Positions 15,690 through 23,315 of a stretch of DNA of 64,000 nt are shown here, piece after piece. Below the pieces are notes generated by a model, which saw only the letters and a program-made list of their open reading frames with translations, had not been told where the DNA came from and ran no database searches. The position numbers were made by a program, and so were the translations under genes. This DNA is from Streptomyces bathyalis (GTDB lineage Bacteria > Actinomycetota > Actinomycetes > Streptomycetales > Streptomycetaceae): the NCBI RefSeq assembly GCF_015910445.1, contig NZ_CP048882.1, forward strand, positions 5,701,501 through 5,765,500, written 5' to 3'. How positions within the stretch are numbered: position 1 is the first letter of the stretch; each line of letters opens with the position of its first letter.

Positions 15690-16394
15690 TCAGCCGCGCT
15701 GCTCCGGATAGGCCTCGATGACCTGGCGCCGCGAGTCCTCCAGGTAGAAGCCGAGCATTCGTTCCGCGCCCTCGGCGTCCCCGTCCTCGAGGGTGGTGAG
15801 GATCTCGCGGTTGCGGGAGAGGTAGGGCTCGTAGAAGCGGCGCGGGTCGTCCATGACGTGGAACGCCAGCCGCAGCTCCGCCAGCACGCCGCGCATCAGG
15901 TCGTCGGTTCGCTCGCTGCCCGCGAGTCCCGCGAGGGCCTGGTGGAAGTGGATGTTGGCGGTGCCGCAGTCGTTCCACTCGTTCCGCTCGGCGGCGCGCT
16001 CTCCGTCCGCCACCGCGCCGGCGACCTGCTCCAGCGGGTACGGCGGGTCTTCCAGCCCGCGCACGGCGGCGCACTCGACGAGGTTCCGTACGCGGTAGAT
16101 GTCCGCGATGTCCGCCGCCGAGAGGACGCGTACGAACGCGCCCTTGTTGAGCCGGTGGACCAGCAGTCTCTCGTGCGTGAGCAGCCGGAACGCCTCCCGC
16201 AAGGTGTTGCGAGAGACGCCCAGGGCGTTCCCGATGCGCTCTTCGGAGAGCCGGACCCCGGGTAGGAAGAAACCCTGTGCGATACGTTCACGCAGGATGC
16301 CGGCGACCCGCTCGGCCGTGCTGGTGCGGCCCAACAGGGCGCGGTCAGCGGCGAGTTCGGACAGCTCCAGGCCGGAGTCGGTATCGGCGGTCAT
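15690..16394 (-). CDS. GntR-family transcriptional regulator (FCD/FadR type)
   Basis: 234 residues. The winged helix spans about residues 25-95 (TAERVAGILRERIAQGFFLPG, LSEERIGNALGVSRNTLREAF, LVHRLNKGAFV). The all-helical FCD domain follows, with Asp/His metal or ligand-site residues in YRVRNLVE, ANIHFHQAL, RLAFHVM and LSRNREIL. It is divergent from pxpABC and probably represses it, relieved by 5-oxoproline or a related acid. The perfect palindrome at 16472-16484 is its likely operator. Confidence 0.9.
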   Translation of the reverse strand: MTADTDSGLELSELAADRALLGRTSTAERVAGILRERIAQGFFLPGVRLSEERIGNALGVSRNTLREAFRLLTHERLLVHRLNKGAFVRVLSAADIADIYRVRNLVECAAVRGLEDPPYPLEQVAGAVADGERAAERNEWNDCGTANIHFHQALAGLAGSERTDDLMRGVLAELRLAFHVMDDPRRFYEPYLSRNREILTTLEDGDAEGAERMLGFYLEDSRRQVIEAYPEQRG

Positions 16395-16471
16395 GGTGAT
16401 CTTTCTTCAGGGCAGGTGGTCCGCCCCAGTGAAACCTACAAAGCCGTGCGGGACAACAACCCCCTTGCCGT

Positions 16472-16484
16472 ATTGTTCAACAAT
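16472..16484. promoter_or_regulatory. Perfect 13-bp palindrome, likely GntR operator
   Basis: ATTGTTCAACAAT, 6-bp arms around a central C, AT-rich against the background. It ends 17 bases before the pxpA ATG and about 78 bases from the GntR start. FCD regulators bind such short palindromes. Its closeness to the start codon suggests it overlaps the pxpA promoter and a very short leader. Confidence 0.6.
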
Positions 16485-16501
16485 CCTCTAGGTTGGCTTC
16501 G

Positions 16502-17254
16502 ATGATCGACCTCAACGCCGACCTGGGAGAGGGCTTCGGCCGGTGGGAACTCACCGACGACGACGCCCTGCTGAACTCGGTCACCAGCGCCAACATCGCC
16601 TGCGGCTTCCATGCCGGCGATCCCCTCACCATGCGCCGCGTCTGCGAGCGGGCCGCGGCCGAGGGGGTGCGGATCGGGGCCCAGGTCTCCTACCGCGACC
16701 TGGCCGGATTCGGCCGCCGCAACATGGACGTGCCGGCCGCCGAACTGGCCGCCGAGGTCGCCTATCAGATCGGTGCCCTGGAGATCTTCGCCCGGGCCGC
16801 GGGCGCCGCCGTCGCCTACGTCAAGCCGCACGGCGCGCTCTACAACCGCTGCGTGCGCGACACCGAGCAGGCCGCCGCCGTCGTCGAGGGCATACGGATG
16901 GCAGGCGCGCCTCTGCCCGTGCTGGGGCTGCCCGGATCCGAACTGCACAGCGCCGCCGCGGCCGTCGGCCTTCCCGTGATCGACGAGGCTTTCGCCGACC
17001 GCGGCTACCGCCCCGACGGCACCCTCGTGCCCCGCAGTGAACCCGGCGCCGTCCTCACCGACCCCGAGCAGGTCGTCGCCCGCTCGATCGCCATCGCCGA
17101 AGGGAAGGACGTCGCCGCCGTCGACGGCAGGCCGCTGCGTCTGCCCGCCCGCTCCCTCTGCCTGCACGGCGACACCCCGGACGCCGCCCGCCTGGCCCGC
17201 CGGATACGCGACGAGCTGACGGACGCCGGGATCACGGTACGGGCGTTCGCGTGA
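16502..17254 (+). CDS. pxpA: 5-oxoprolinase subunit A (LamB/YcsF family)
   Basis: 250 residues from ATG 16502. Family signatures: MIDLNADLGEGFG at the start, SANIACGFHAGDP (metal/active-site region), AQVSYRDLAGFGRR, YVKPHGALYN and LCLHGDTP near the end. PxpA works with PxpB and PxpC in the ATP-dependent opening of 5-oxoproline (pyroglutamate) to glutamate, a by-product clearance pathway. The stop overlaps pxpB's GTG. There is little room for a leader between the palindrome at 16472 and the start, and only a weak AGG upstream. Confidence 0.95.
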   Translation: MIDLNADLGEGFGRWELTDDDALLNSVTSANIACGFHAGDPLTMRRVCERAAAEGVRIGAQVSYRDLAGFGRRNMDVPAAELAAEVAYQIGALEIFARAAGAAVAYVKPHGALYNRCVRDTEQAAAVVEGIRMAGAPLPVLGLPGSELHSAAAAVGLPVIDEAFADRGYRPDGTLVPRSEPGAVLTDPEQVVARSIAIAEGKDVAAVDGRPLRLPARSLCLHGDTPDAARLARRIRDELTDAGITVRAFA

Positions 17255-17919
17255 GCGGCGCGGCCACGGCCTTGGGCGGGCACGGGAGCGAGCGTGTGGT
17301 CCTCCCCGTCGGGCGTCACGGTCTGCTGATCGAACTGCCCGGGGCGGAGGCGGCCGAGGCGTTCCACGCCGAAGTGCTGCGCCGCCGCTCCGCCGGGCTG
17401 CTGCCCGGCGTGACGGAGATCGTGCCGGGCGCCCGCACCGTACTGCTGGACGGGCTGGCCGAACCGCGGCGCCTCGCGGCGGAGGTGGGGGAGTGGGAGG
17501 TCCCGCCGCTCGAGCGCGGCAGCGAGTCAGCCGTGGAGATCACCATCCGCTACGACGGGCCGGACCTGGCGGATGTCGCCGGCATGTGGGGCGTCGCCCC
17601 CGAGGAGGTCGGGCGGCTGCACGCCGCCACCTCCTTCCGCGTCGCCTTCTGCGGCTTCGCGCCAGGATTCGGCTACCTCACCGGACTGCCCGAGGAGTAC
17701 CACGTGCCGCGCCGGTCCGATCCCCGTACGAAGGTCCCGGCGGGCTCGGTCGGGCTGGCCGGCCCGTACACCGGCGTCTATCCACGCTCCTCGCCCGGCG
17801 GCTGGCAACTGATCGGCACAGCCGTGGGAACCGTGCTGTGGGACGCCGCACGTGAGCCCGCGGCGCTCTTCGCACCCGGCACCCGTGTCCGTTTCGTCCC
17901 GGAGGGCGGAACGGAATGA
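17251..17919 (+). CDS. pxpB: 5-oxoprolinase subunit B
   Basis: 222 residues, family of allophanate hydrolase subunit 1/KipI. Signatures: FRVAFCGFAPGFGYLTGLP, VPRRSDPRTKVPAGSVGLAG and YPRSSPGGWQLIG. It overlaps pxpA by 4 bases (GTGA) and pxpC by 4 (ATGA), so translation is coupled. The PxpA neighbour makes 5-oxoprolinase the right call rather than urea amidolyase. Confidence 0.94.
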   Translation: MSGAATALGGHGSERVVLPVGRHGLLIELPGAEAAEAFHAEVLRRRSAGLLPGVTEIVPGARTVLLDGLAEPRRLAAEVGEWEVPPLERGSESAVEITIRYDGPDLADVAGMWGVAPEEVGRLHAATSFRVAFCGFAPGFGYLTGLPEEYHVPRRSDPRTKVPAGSVGLAGPYTGVYPRSSPGGWQLIGTAVGTVLWDAAREPAALFAPGTRVRFVPEGGTE

Positions 17920-18962
17920 CGGACCCAGCCGACTCCACCGGCTCCGGCTCCAGCTCCGGTTCCACCGGCTCCACCGGCTCCACCGGTTCCGCCGGCCGCG
18001 CCCGGGCACGGGCCGCCGCCGAGCTCCACGCCGTACGGGCCGGGGCGCTGACCACCGTCCAGGACCTGGGGCGGCCGGGCCACGCACATCTGGGCGTGCC
18101 CCGTTCGGGAGCGCTGGACGAGCCCGCTCACCGGCTCGCCAACCGGCTTCTGGGCAACCCGGAGAACGCCGCCACCCTGGAGACCACGCTCGACGGCTGC
18201 GCGGTGCTCGTCACCGCGGGCGGTCAGGGCCGCTCAGGCCCTCCGCCCGCAGATCCGAAGGTCACGGCCGGCGGGGAGACTTCACGGGGTCCCGTCACCG
18301 AGGCAGTGGTCACGGGCGCCCCCTGCGCGGTCACCGTGGACGGGCGGCCCGCGCCGTGGGGCGTCCCCTTCCGGCTGGCCGCGGGAGCCGTGCTGGACGT
18401 CGGGCCCGCCGAACGGGGGCTGCGCAGCTACATCGCCTTCTCCGGCGGCGTCGACGCCGAGCCGGTGCTCGGCAGCCGCGCCACCGATCTGCTCTCCGGG
18501 CTCGGCCCCGAACCGCTGCGCGACGGTGCCCGGCTGCCGCTGGGTGCCACCTCCGCAGCCGGGCCGCGTCATGGGGCCGCCATCGACACCGCGCCCTGGG
18601 CCGGTCCGCCCGGCGAACTGGTGCTGCCCGTGGTCCCGGGGCCGCGTGCCGACTGGTTCACCGGCGAGGCGCTGCGCACCCTCCTCACCGGCGGCTACCG
18701 CGTCTCCTCCGCCAGCAACCGCATAGGCCTTCGCCTCGAAGGGCCGGTGCTGGAGCGGGCGCGCGAGGGTGAACTCCCCAGCGAGGGCATCGCGTTGGGC
18801 GCCCTCCAGGTGCCTCCGGAAGGGCGGCCGGTCGTCTTCCTCGCCGACCACCCCGTCACGGGCGGTTATCCGGTGATCGGCGTCGTACCGCAGGAGGCCC
18901 TGGCCGCCGTGGCTCAGGCGGTGCCGGGCACGCCCGTGCGCTTCACCCCCGTCTCGGGGTGA
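17916..18962 (+). CDS. pxpC: 5-oxoprolinase subunit C (biotin-dependent carboxyltransferase-like fold)
   Basis: 348 residues, allophanate hydrolase subunit 2/KipA family. Signatures: ALTTVQDLGRPGHAHLGVPRSGALD, AGAVLDVG, RSYIAFSGGVD, GYRVSSASNRIGLRLEG, SEGIALGALQVPPEGRPVV and DHPVTGGYPVIG. Together with PxpA and PxpB it forms the prokaryotic 5-oxoprolinase. The first 30 residues are a Ser/Thr/Gly low-complexity run encoded by short repeats (TCCACCGGC, 17935-18000) and not part of the fold. Confidence 0.94.
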   Translation: MTDPADSTGSGSSSGSTGSTGSTGSAGRARARAAAELHAVRAGALTTVQDLGRPGHAHLGVPRSGALDEPAHRLANRLLGNPENAATLETTLDGCAVLVTAGGQGRSGPPPADPKVTAGGETSRGPVTEAVVTGAPCAVTVDGRPAPWGVPFRLAAGAVLDVGPAERGLRSYIAFSGGVDAEPVLGSRATDLLSGLGPEPLRDGARLPLGATSAAGPRHGAAIDTAPWAGPPGELVLPVVPGPRADWFTGEALRTLLTGGYRVSSASNRIGLRLEGPVLERAREGELPSEGIALGALQVPPEGRPVVFLADHPVTGGYPVIGVVPQEALAAVAQAVPGTPVRFTPVSG

Positions 18963-19500
18963 CGTCTACGGGGCGACGAACTCACGGGGCGACGCGGGAA
19001 GCCCTCGACGGGGAACGTCGGGTCCGGTCCGGTGAACTGGCCCCGCCCCGGGCCGAGGCGGGCCGTCCTGGCGTCATCCGGCGTGCGCACAGCGGGAGTT
19101 GGCCAGGCGCCGCGGTCGTGCGGCGCCGTGGACACCCGCACCGGTGACCCCGTGCCGCGCCGAGGGCACACCCGCACCAGTGACCCCGACCCGCACCGCT
19201 CGGGCCGGTCCCGCCCGTGCGAACGGACGGCGAACCCCCGCACGCATGGCCCGTTTCGCCACGTGTGCCCTCTTCCGTCGTGAAACGGGCCTCGCGTACG
19301 CCACGCCCGCCGTGGGGAATCAGTGCAGGTGGGGGGCGGGTGGCGCGAATCACCTGCCTCGGCTGCTCCGGATAAGTGACTGGCCGGTAAATTCTTGGTC
19401 CGAAGGTTGGCGGGCCCGGCAGGGCCTGTCTTCCCGACGTCCAGGAACAGCGCCGGTGTCTCCGATCCCCTTGGAAGCGCCGTGACGAAGGGGGCCGTGA
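18963..19500. other. Gene-free stretch with an inverted repeat and imperfect direct repeat
   Basis: About 540 bases between pxpC and the glycosyltransferase. It contains a perfect 10-bp inverted repeat, GGCCCGTTTC (19248-19257) with GAAACGGGCC (19282-19291). It also has two imperfect copies of CACCCGCACC-GTGACCCC (about 19133-19151 and 19169-19187). Only antisense-like Arg-rich frames are open. It probably holds the promoter for the 19.5-22.9 kb trio. Confidence 0.45.
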
Positions 19501-20904
19501 GTGACCGCAGAGGCCGTACGGGACACCCTGGCCACCGGAGATCGCGGACCCGCCGGGCCCGCGACTCTCCCCGGCACACCCGCCCCTGCGGCGGCCCTCG
19601 GCGGCCACGCCGAGAGGCCTCTGCGCATCGCCATGCTGACGTACAAGGGCAATCCGTTCTGCGGCGGCCAGGGCGTCTACGTCCGGCACCTCTCCCGCGA
19701 ACTGGCCCGGCTGGGCCACACGGTGGAGGTGATCGGCGCCCAGCCCTACCCCGTTCTCGACGAGGGAGTCACCCTCACCGAGCTGCCGAGCCTCGACCTG
19801 TACCGGCAGCCGGACCCGTTCCGCACTCCGGGACGGGGGGAGTACCGGGACTGGGTGGACATGCTGGAGGTTGCCACGATGTGGACCGGCGGCTTCCCCG
19901 AACCGCTCACCTTCTCCCTGCGTGCGCGGCGCCATCTGGCCGCGCGCCGCGGCGAGTTCGACATCGTGCACGACAACCAGACACTCGGTTACGGACTCCT
20001 GGGCGACCTCGGGGCCCCGCTCGTGACGACGGTCCACCACCCCATCACCGTCGACCGTCAGCTGGATCTCGACGCGGCGAGGACCCGCACGGCCCGCGCC
20101 TCCGTGCGCCGCTGGTACGGCTTCACGCGCATGCAGAAGCGTGTCGCACGCAGGCTGCCGTCCGTACTGACCGTCTCCGGGTCCTCGCGGCAGGAGATCA
20201 CCGACCACCTCGGGGTCCGGCAGGATCGCATCCACGTCGTCCACATCGGCGCCGACACCGGCCTGTTCTCGCCGGATCCGTCCGTTCCGCAGGTGCCCGG
20301 ACGGATCGTGACGACGTCGAGCGCGGACGTGCCGCTCAAGGGCCTGGTGTATCTGATCGAGGCGCTGGCGAAGGTGCGCACCGAAGTCCCCGAGGCGCAT
20401 CTGGTCGTCGTCGGCAAGCGCCCCGAGGAAGGCCCGGTGGCGGACGCGCTGGCGCGGTTCGGGCTCAGCTCGGCGGTGGAGTTCGTCAAGGGCATCAGCG
20501 ACGCCGAACTGGCCGGACTGGTGCGGGGAGCACAGGTCGCGTGCGTGCCGTCGCTGTACGAGGGTTTCTCGCTGCCCGCAGCCGAGGCCATGGCGACCGG
20601 GACGCCGCTGGTGGCCACGACGGGCGGCGCCATCCCCGAAGTCGCGGGCAAGGACGGCGAGACGTGCCTCGCCGTGGCGCCGGGCGACGCGGGCGCCCTG
20701 GCCGCCGCGCTGCGACGGCTGCTGGCCGACGCCGGGCTCCGCGCCCGGCTCGGAGCCGCAGGCCGCGAACGCGTGCTGCGCAACTTCACCTGGGAGCAGG
20801 CGGCACGCGGCACCGCCGAGCACTACCGCGCCGCGATCGCCGCGCAGGCCCGCGCGTCCAGAGACGAGAGCGGCTCCGCACGGGCCGCGTGCACGGCCCG
20901 CTGA
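19501..20904 (+). CDS. GT4-family glycosyltransferase (GT-B fold)
   Basis: 467 residues; GTG start with AAGGGGG just upstream. After a low-complexity N-terminus, the N-domain begins RIAMLTYKGNPFCGGQGVYVRHLSRELARLGH with the glycine-rich donor loop. The C-domain has VTTSSADVPLKGLVYLIEAL and the EX7E-type motif PSLYEGFSLPAAEAMA, then GTPLVATTGGAIPE. It is a retaining, nucleotide-sugar-dependent cytosolic enzyme. It is the first gene of a trio with a methyltransferase and a toroid protein, implying a joint but unknown pathway. Confidence 0.9.
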   Translation: MTAEAVRDTLATGDRGPAGPATLPGTPAPAAALGGHAERPLRIAMLTYKGNPFCGGQGVYVRHLSRELARLGHTVEVIGAQPYPVLDEGVTLTELPSLDLYRQPDPFRTPGRGEYRDWVDMLEVATMWTGGFPEPLTFSLRARRHLAARRGEFDIVHDNQTLGYGLLGDLGAPLVTTVHHPITVDRQLDLDAARTRTARASVRRWYGFTRMQKRVARRLPSVLTVSGSSRQEITDHLGVRQDRIHVVHIGADTGLFSPDPSVPQVPGRIVTTSSADVPLKGLVYLIEALAKVRTEVPEAHLVVVGKRPEEGPVADALARFGLSSAVEFVKGISDAELAGLVRGAQVACVPSLYEGFSLPAAEAMATGTPLVATTGGAIPEVAGKDGETCLAVAPGDAGALAAALRRLLADAGLRARLGAAGRERVLRNFTWEQAARGTAEHYRAAIAAQARASRDESGSARAACTAR

Positions 20905-20986
20905 TCCCAGCCCCGGCAGCGGCCGGCAGCGCGCCGCACCGGACCCCCCATCTGTCGCCGAACCCGCCGAAAGCAGAGGCAGACCC

Positions 20987-21799
20987 GTGCTGACCGTCGA
21001 CTTCTCCCGCTTCCCCCTCGCACCGGGCGACCGCGTGCTCGACCTGGGCTGCGGCGCCGGCCGGCACGCCTTCGAGTGCTACCGGCGCGGAGCGCGCGTC
21101 GTCGCGCTGGACCGCAACGCCGAGGAGATCCGCGAGGTCGCCAAGTGGTTCGCGGCGATGGCCGAGGAGGGTGAGGCGCCCGCCGGTGCGACGGCCACCG
21201 CCATGGAGGGCGACGCGCTCGCCCTGCCCTTCCCCGACGACAGCTTCGACGTCGTGATCATCTCCGAGGTGATGGAGCACATCCACGACGACAAGGGCGT
21301 TCTGGCGGAGATGGTGCGGGTGCTGCGTCCGGGCGGCCGCATCGCCGTGACGGTGCCGCGCTACGGGCCGGAGAAGGTCTGCTGGGCGCTGAGCGACGCG
21401 TACCACGAGGTCGAGGGCGGCCACATCCGCATCTACCGCGCGGACGAACTCCTCGGCAGGATGCGCGAGGCAGGTCTCCGCCCGTACGGGACGCACCACG
21501 CGCACGGCCTGCACTCGCCGTACTGGTGGCTCAAGTGCGCCTTCGGCGTCGAGCGCGACGGGGACGACGCCGCGCTCCCGGTGCGCGCCTACCACCGCCT
21601 GCTGGTCTGGGACATCATGAAGAAGCCCCTGGCGACGCGCCTCGCGGAGAAGGCCCTCGACCCGCTCATCGGCAAGAGCTTCGTGGCGTACGCGACCAAA
21701 CCGCATCTGCCGGAGGGGATCTCACCCGGTGCCGAGGCCGGGCCCGCCGGTGCGGCCGCCGGGTCCGGGACGGCGGGCGCTGCCCAGGGGCACGCGTGA
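20987..21799 (+). CDS. Class I SAM-dependent methyltransferase (Methyltransf_11)
   Basis: 270 residues, GTG start. Motif I VLDLGCGAGRHAFECYRRG, the acidic end of strand 2 in VVALDRNAEEI, motif post-I/II LPFPDDSFDVVIISEVMEHIHD and motif III LRPGGRIAVTVP are all clear. The C-terminal third is longer than minimal family members and includes HHAHGLHSPYWWLKC. It follows the glycosyltransferase by 82 bases and its stop overlaps the toroid gene (GTGA). The methyl acceptor may be the sugar product or a lipid. Confidence 0.9.
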   Translation: MLTVDFSRFPLAPGDRVLDLGCGAGRHAFECYRRGARVVALDRNAEEIREVAKWFAAMAEEGEAPAGATATAMEGDALALPFPDDSFDVVIISEVMEHIHDDKGVLAEMVRVLRPGGRIAVTVPRYGPEKVCWALSDAYHEVEGGHIRIYRADELLGRMREAGLRPYGTHHAHGLHSPYWWLKCAFGVERDGDDAALPVRAYHRLLVWDIMKKPLATRLAEKALDPLIGKSFVAYATKPHLPEGISPGAEAGPAGAAAGSGTAGAAQGHA

Positions 21800-22863
21800 C
21801 GACCCCGGGGCGCACCGAACGCCTCGTCCTCGACGGCGTCCTGACCGCCGCGCAGGCCCGGCAGACCGTCAAGGGACTGCTGGCGATCCAGCGTCCGGAC
21901 GGTGCGATCCCGTGGTTCCGCGGCGGTCACCTCGATCCTTGGGACCACACGGAGTCCGCGATGGCACTCGACGCCGCCGGTGAACACGCGGCCGCCGAGG
22001 CCGCCTACCGCTGGCTCGCCGAGCACCAACTGCCGGACGGCTCCTGGTACGCCGCCTACGCCGACGGTGAGGTCCAGGAGCCCAAGGACCGTGCACGGGA
22101 GAGCAACTTCTGCGCATACGTCGCTGTCGGCGTCTGGCACCACTATCTCGCGACCCGCGACGAGACCTTCCTCGAGCGGATGTGGCCCGTTGTCGTGGCC
22201 GCGGTCGAGTTCGTGCTGCGGCTCCAGCTGCACGGCGGGCAGATCGGGTGGAAGCGCGAGGCCGACGGCACCGCCGTCGGGGAGGCGCTGCTCACCGGTT
22301 CCTCCTCCGTGCACCATGCGCTGCGCTGCGCTCTGGCGATGGCCGAGCACCGTGAAGAGCCCCAGCCGGACTGGGAGTTGGCGCTCGGACTGCTGGGTCA
22401 CGCCGTGCGCCGGCACCCGGAGCGCTTCCTCGACAAGGGCCGCTACTCCATGGACTGGTACTACCCGGTGCTCGGCGGCGCGCTGCGCGGCGAGGAGGCC
22501 AGGGCACGCATCGACGAGGGCTGGGATCGCTTCGTCGTGCCCGGCCTCGGCGTTCGGTGCGTGCTGCCGAACCCGTGGGTGACGGGCGGCGAGAGCGCCG
22601 AACTGGCCCTGGCGCTCTGGGCGTCGGGGCAGGCGGACCGTGCGCGGCGGATCCTGGAGTGGGTGCAGCACCTGCGTGCCGAGGACGGCCTCTACTGGAC
22701 CGGCTATGTCTTCGAGGACGACGCCGTCTGGCCCGAGGAGCTGACCAGCTGGACGGCGGGCTCGCTGCTGCTTGCCGTCGCGGCACTCGGCGGCGACGAG
22801 GCGACCGTGCAGGTCTTCGGCGGCGAGCAACTGCCCGAGGGACTGCCGCCGGACTGCTGCTGA
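21796..22863 (+). CDS. Cytosolic alpha/alpha-toroid (prenyltransferase-like) protein
   Basis: 355 residues from the GTG at 21796, overlapping the methyltransferase stop by 4 bases. Repeats typical of the terpenoid-cyclase/glycoside-hydrolase toroid are present: LLAIQRPDGAIPWFRGG, HTESAMALDAAGE, LAEHQLPDGSWYAAY and ESNFCAYVAVGVWHHY. No DxDD cyclase acid and no signal peptide are seen. The two-tier helical pattern also fits (alpha/alpha)6 sugar enzymes such as glucanases. Given the glycosyltransferase neighbour, a carbohydrate-acting or binding role is as likely as terpenoid chemistry. The annotation 'prenyltransferase' reflects fold only. Confidence 0.7.
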   Translation: MTTPGRTERLVLDGVLTAAQARQTVKGLLAIQRPDGAIPWFRGGHLDPWDHTESAMALDAAGEHAAAEAAYRWLAEHQLPDGSWYAAYADGEVQEPKDRARESNFCAYVAVGVWHHYLATRDETFLERMWPVVVAAVEFVLRLQLHGGQIGWKREADGTAVGEALLTGSSSVHHALRCALAMAEHREEPQPDWELALGLLGHAVRRHPERFLDKGRYSMDWYYPVLGGALRGEEARARIDEGWDRFVVPGLGVRCVLPNPWVTGGESAELALALWASGQADRARRILEWVQHLRAEDGLYWTGYVFEDDAVWPEELTSWTAGSLLLAVAALGGDEATVQVFGGEQLPEGLPPDCC

Positions 22864-22911
22864 GGGCAGGTGCGCCGCGGCCGGGCGGCACGGCCGGGGA
22901 CGGGGCTGCCG

Positions 22912-23250
22912 TCACCCGGCGTCCGTCCCCGGCGCCCCCTGACCGTCATCGCGGGTGGTGCTCCGTGCCGCGTGAGCGACCAGCTGCTGCAGATACGCCA
23001 GATGGCTCTCGTAGGCCCTTCGGCCTGCACGCGTCAAGGCGGTCCAGGTGCGTACGCGGCTCGAGCCGCGGGGCTTGGTCACCGTCACGTATCCGGCGTC
23101 GGCGAGAACCTTCAGGTGCTTGCTCAGCACCGAATCGGCGACCCCCAGGGCGTCCCGTACGGTGCTGAACTCCGCTTCACGGGAAGTGGCCAGAACCGGA
23201 GTTTCCATCATGGAAAGTGCCTTGCGCGGGGAGCGGTGCCCGGTCCGCAA
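22912..23250 (-). CDS. Winged-helix transcriptional regulator (MarR/ArsR-like, HTH_27)
   Basis: 112 residues from a TTG at 23250. This start includes HRSPRKALSMMETPVLATS, the first helix of the fold; the ATGs at 23211 and 23208 would cut it off. The core is EAEFSTVRDALGVADSVLSKHLKVLADAGYV, a wing TVTKPRGSSRVRTW, and a dimerising C-terminal helix. GGAAGGAGGGG lies 5' of the TTG but inside the terminator hairpin at 23255-23296. Such regulators usually act on their own operon. The inducer is unknown. Confidence 0.75.
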   Translation of the reverse strand: MRTGHRSPRKALSMMETPVLATSREAEFSTVRDALGVADSVLSKHLKVLADAGYVTVTKPRGSSRVRTWTALTRAGRRAYESHLAYLQQLVAHAARSTTRDDGQGAPGTDAG

Positions 23251-23254
23251 CGCG

Positions 23255-23296
23255 AGCGGCCCCTCCTTCCGGGAGCAACCGGGAGGAGGGGCCGCT
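23255..23296 (-). terminator. Very strong hairpin that also holds the next gene's ribosome-binding site
   Basis: Perfect 12-bp stem AGCGGCCCCTCC (23255-23266) with GGAGGGGCCGCT (23285-23296), extended inward by TTCC/GGGA with one G-T pair. It separates the DUF-type membrane protein (stop 23316) from the regulator (start 23250), both on the minus strand. The regulator's purine-rich Shine-Dalgarno is within one arm, so the hairpin may both end upstream transcripts and limit translation of the regulator. Confidence 0.75.
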
Positions 23297-23315
23297 GTCT
23301 TGACGGCTCGGGGCC

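Noticed and set aside
17251..18962. Urea amidolyase/allophanate hydrolase subunits
   Set aside because: The LamB/YcsF gene directly upstream defines the PxpABC 5-oxoprolinase set.
13757..22863. Squalene-hopene cyclase or prenyltransferase activity for the two toroid proteins
   Set aside because: Neither shows the DxDD acid motif or a prenyltransferase metal site. One is surface-anchored under B12 control and the other sits with a glycosyltransferase.
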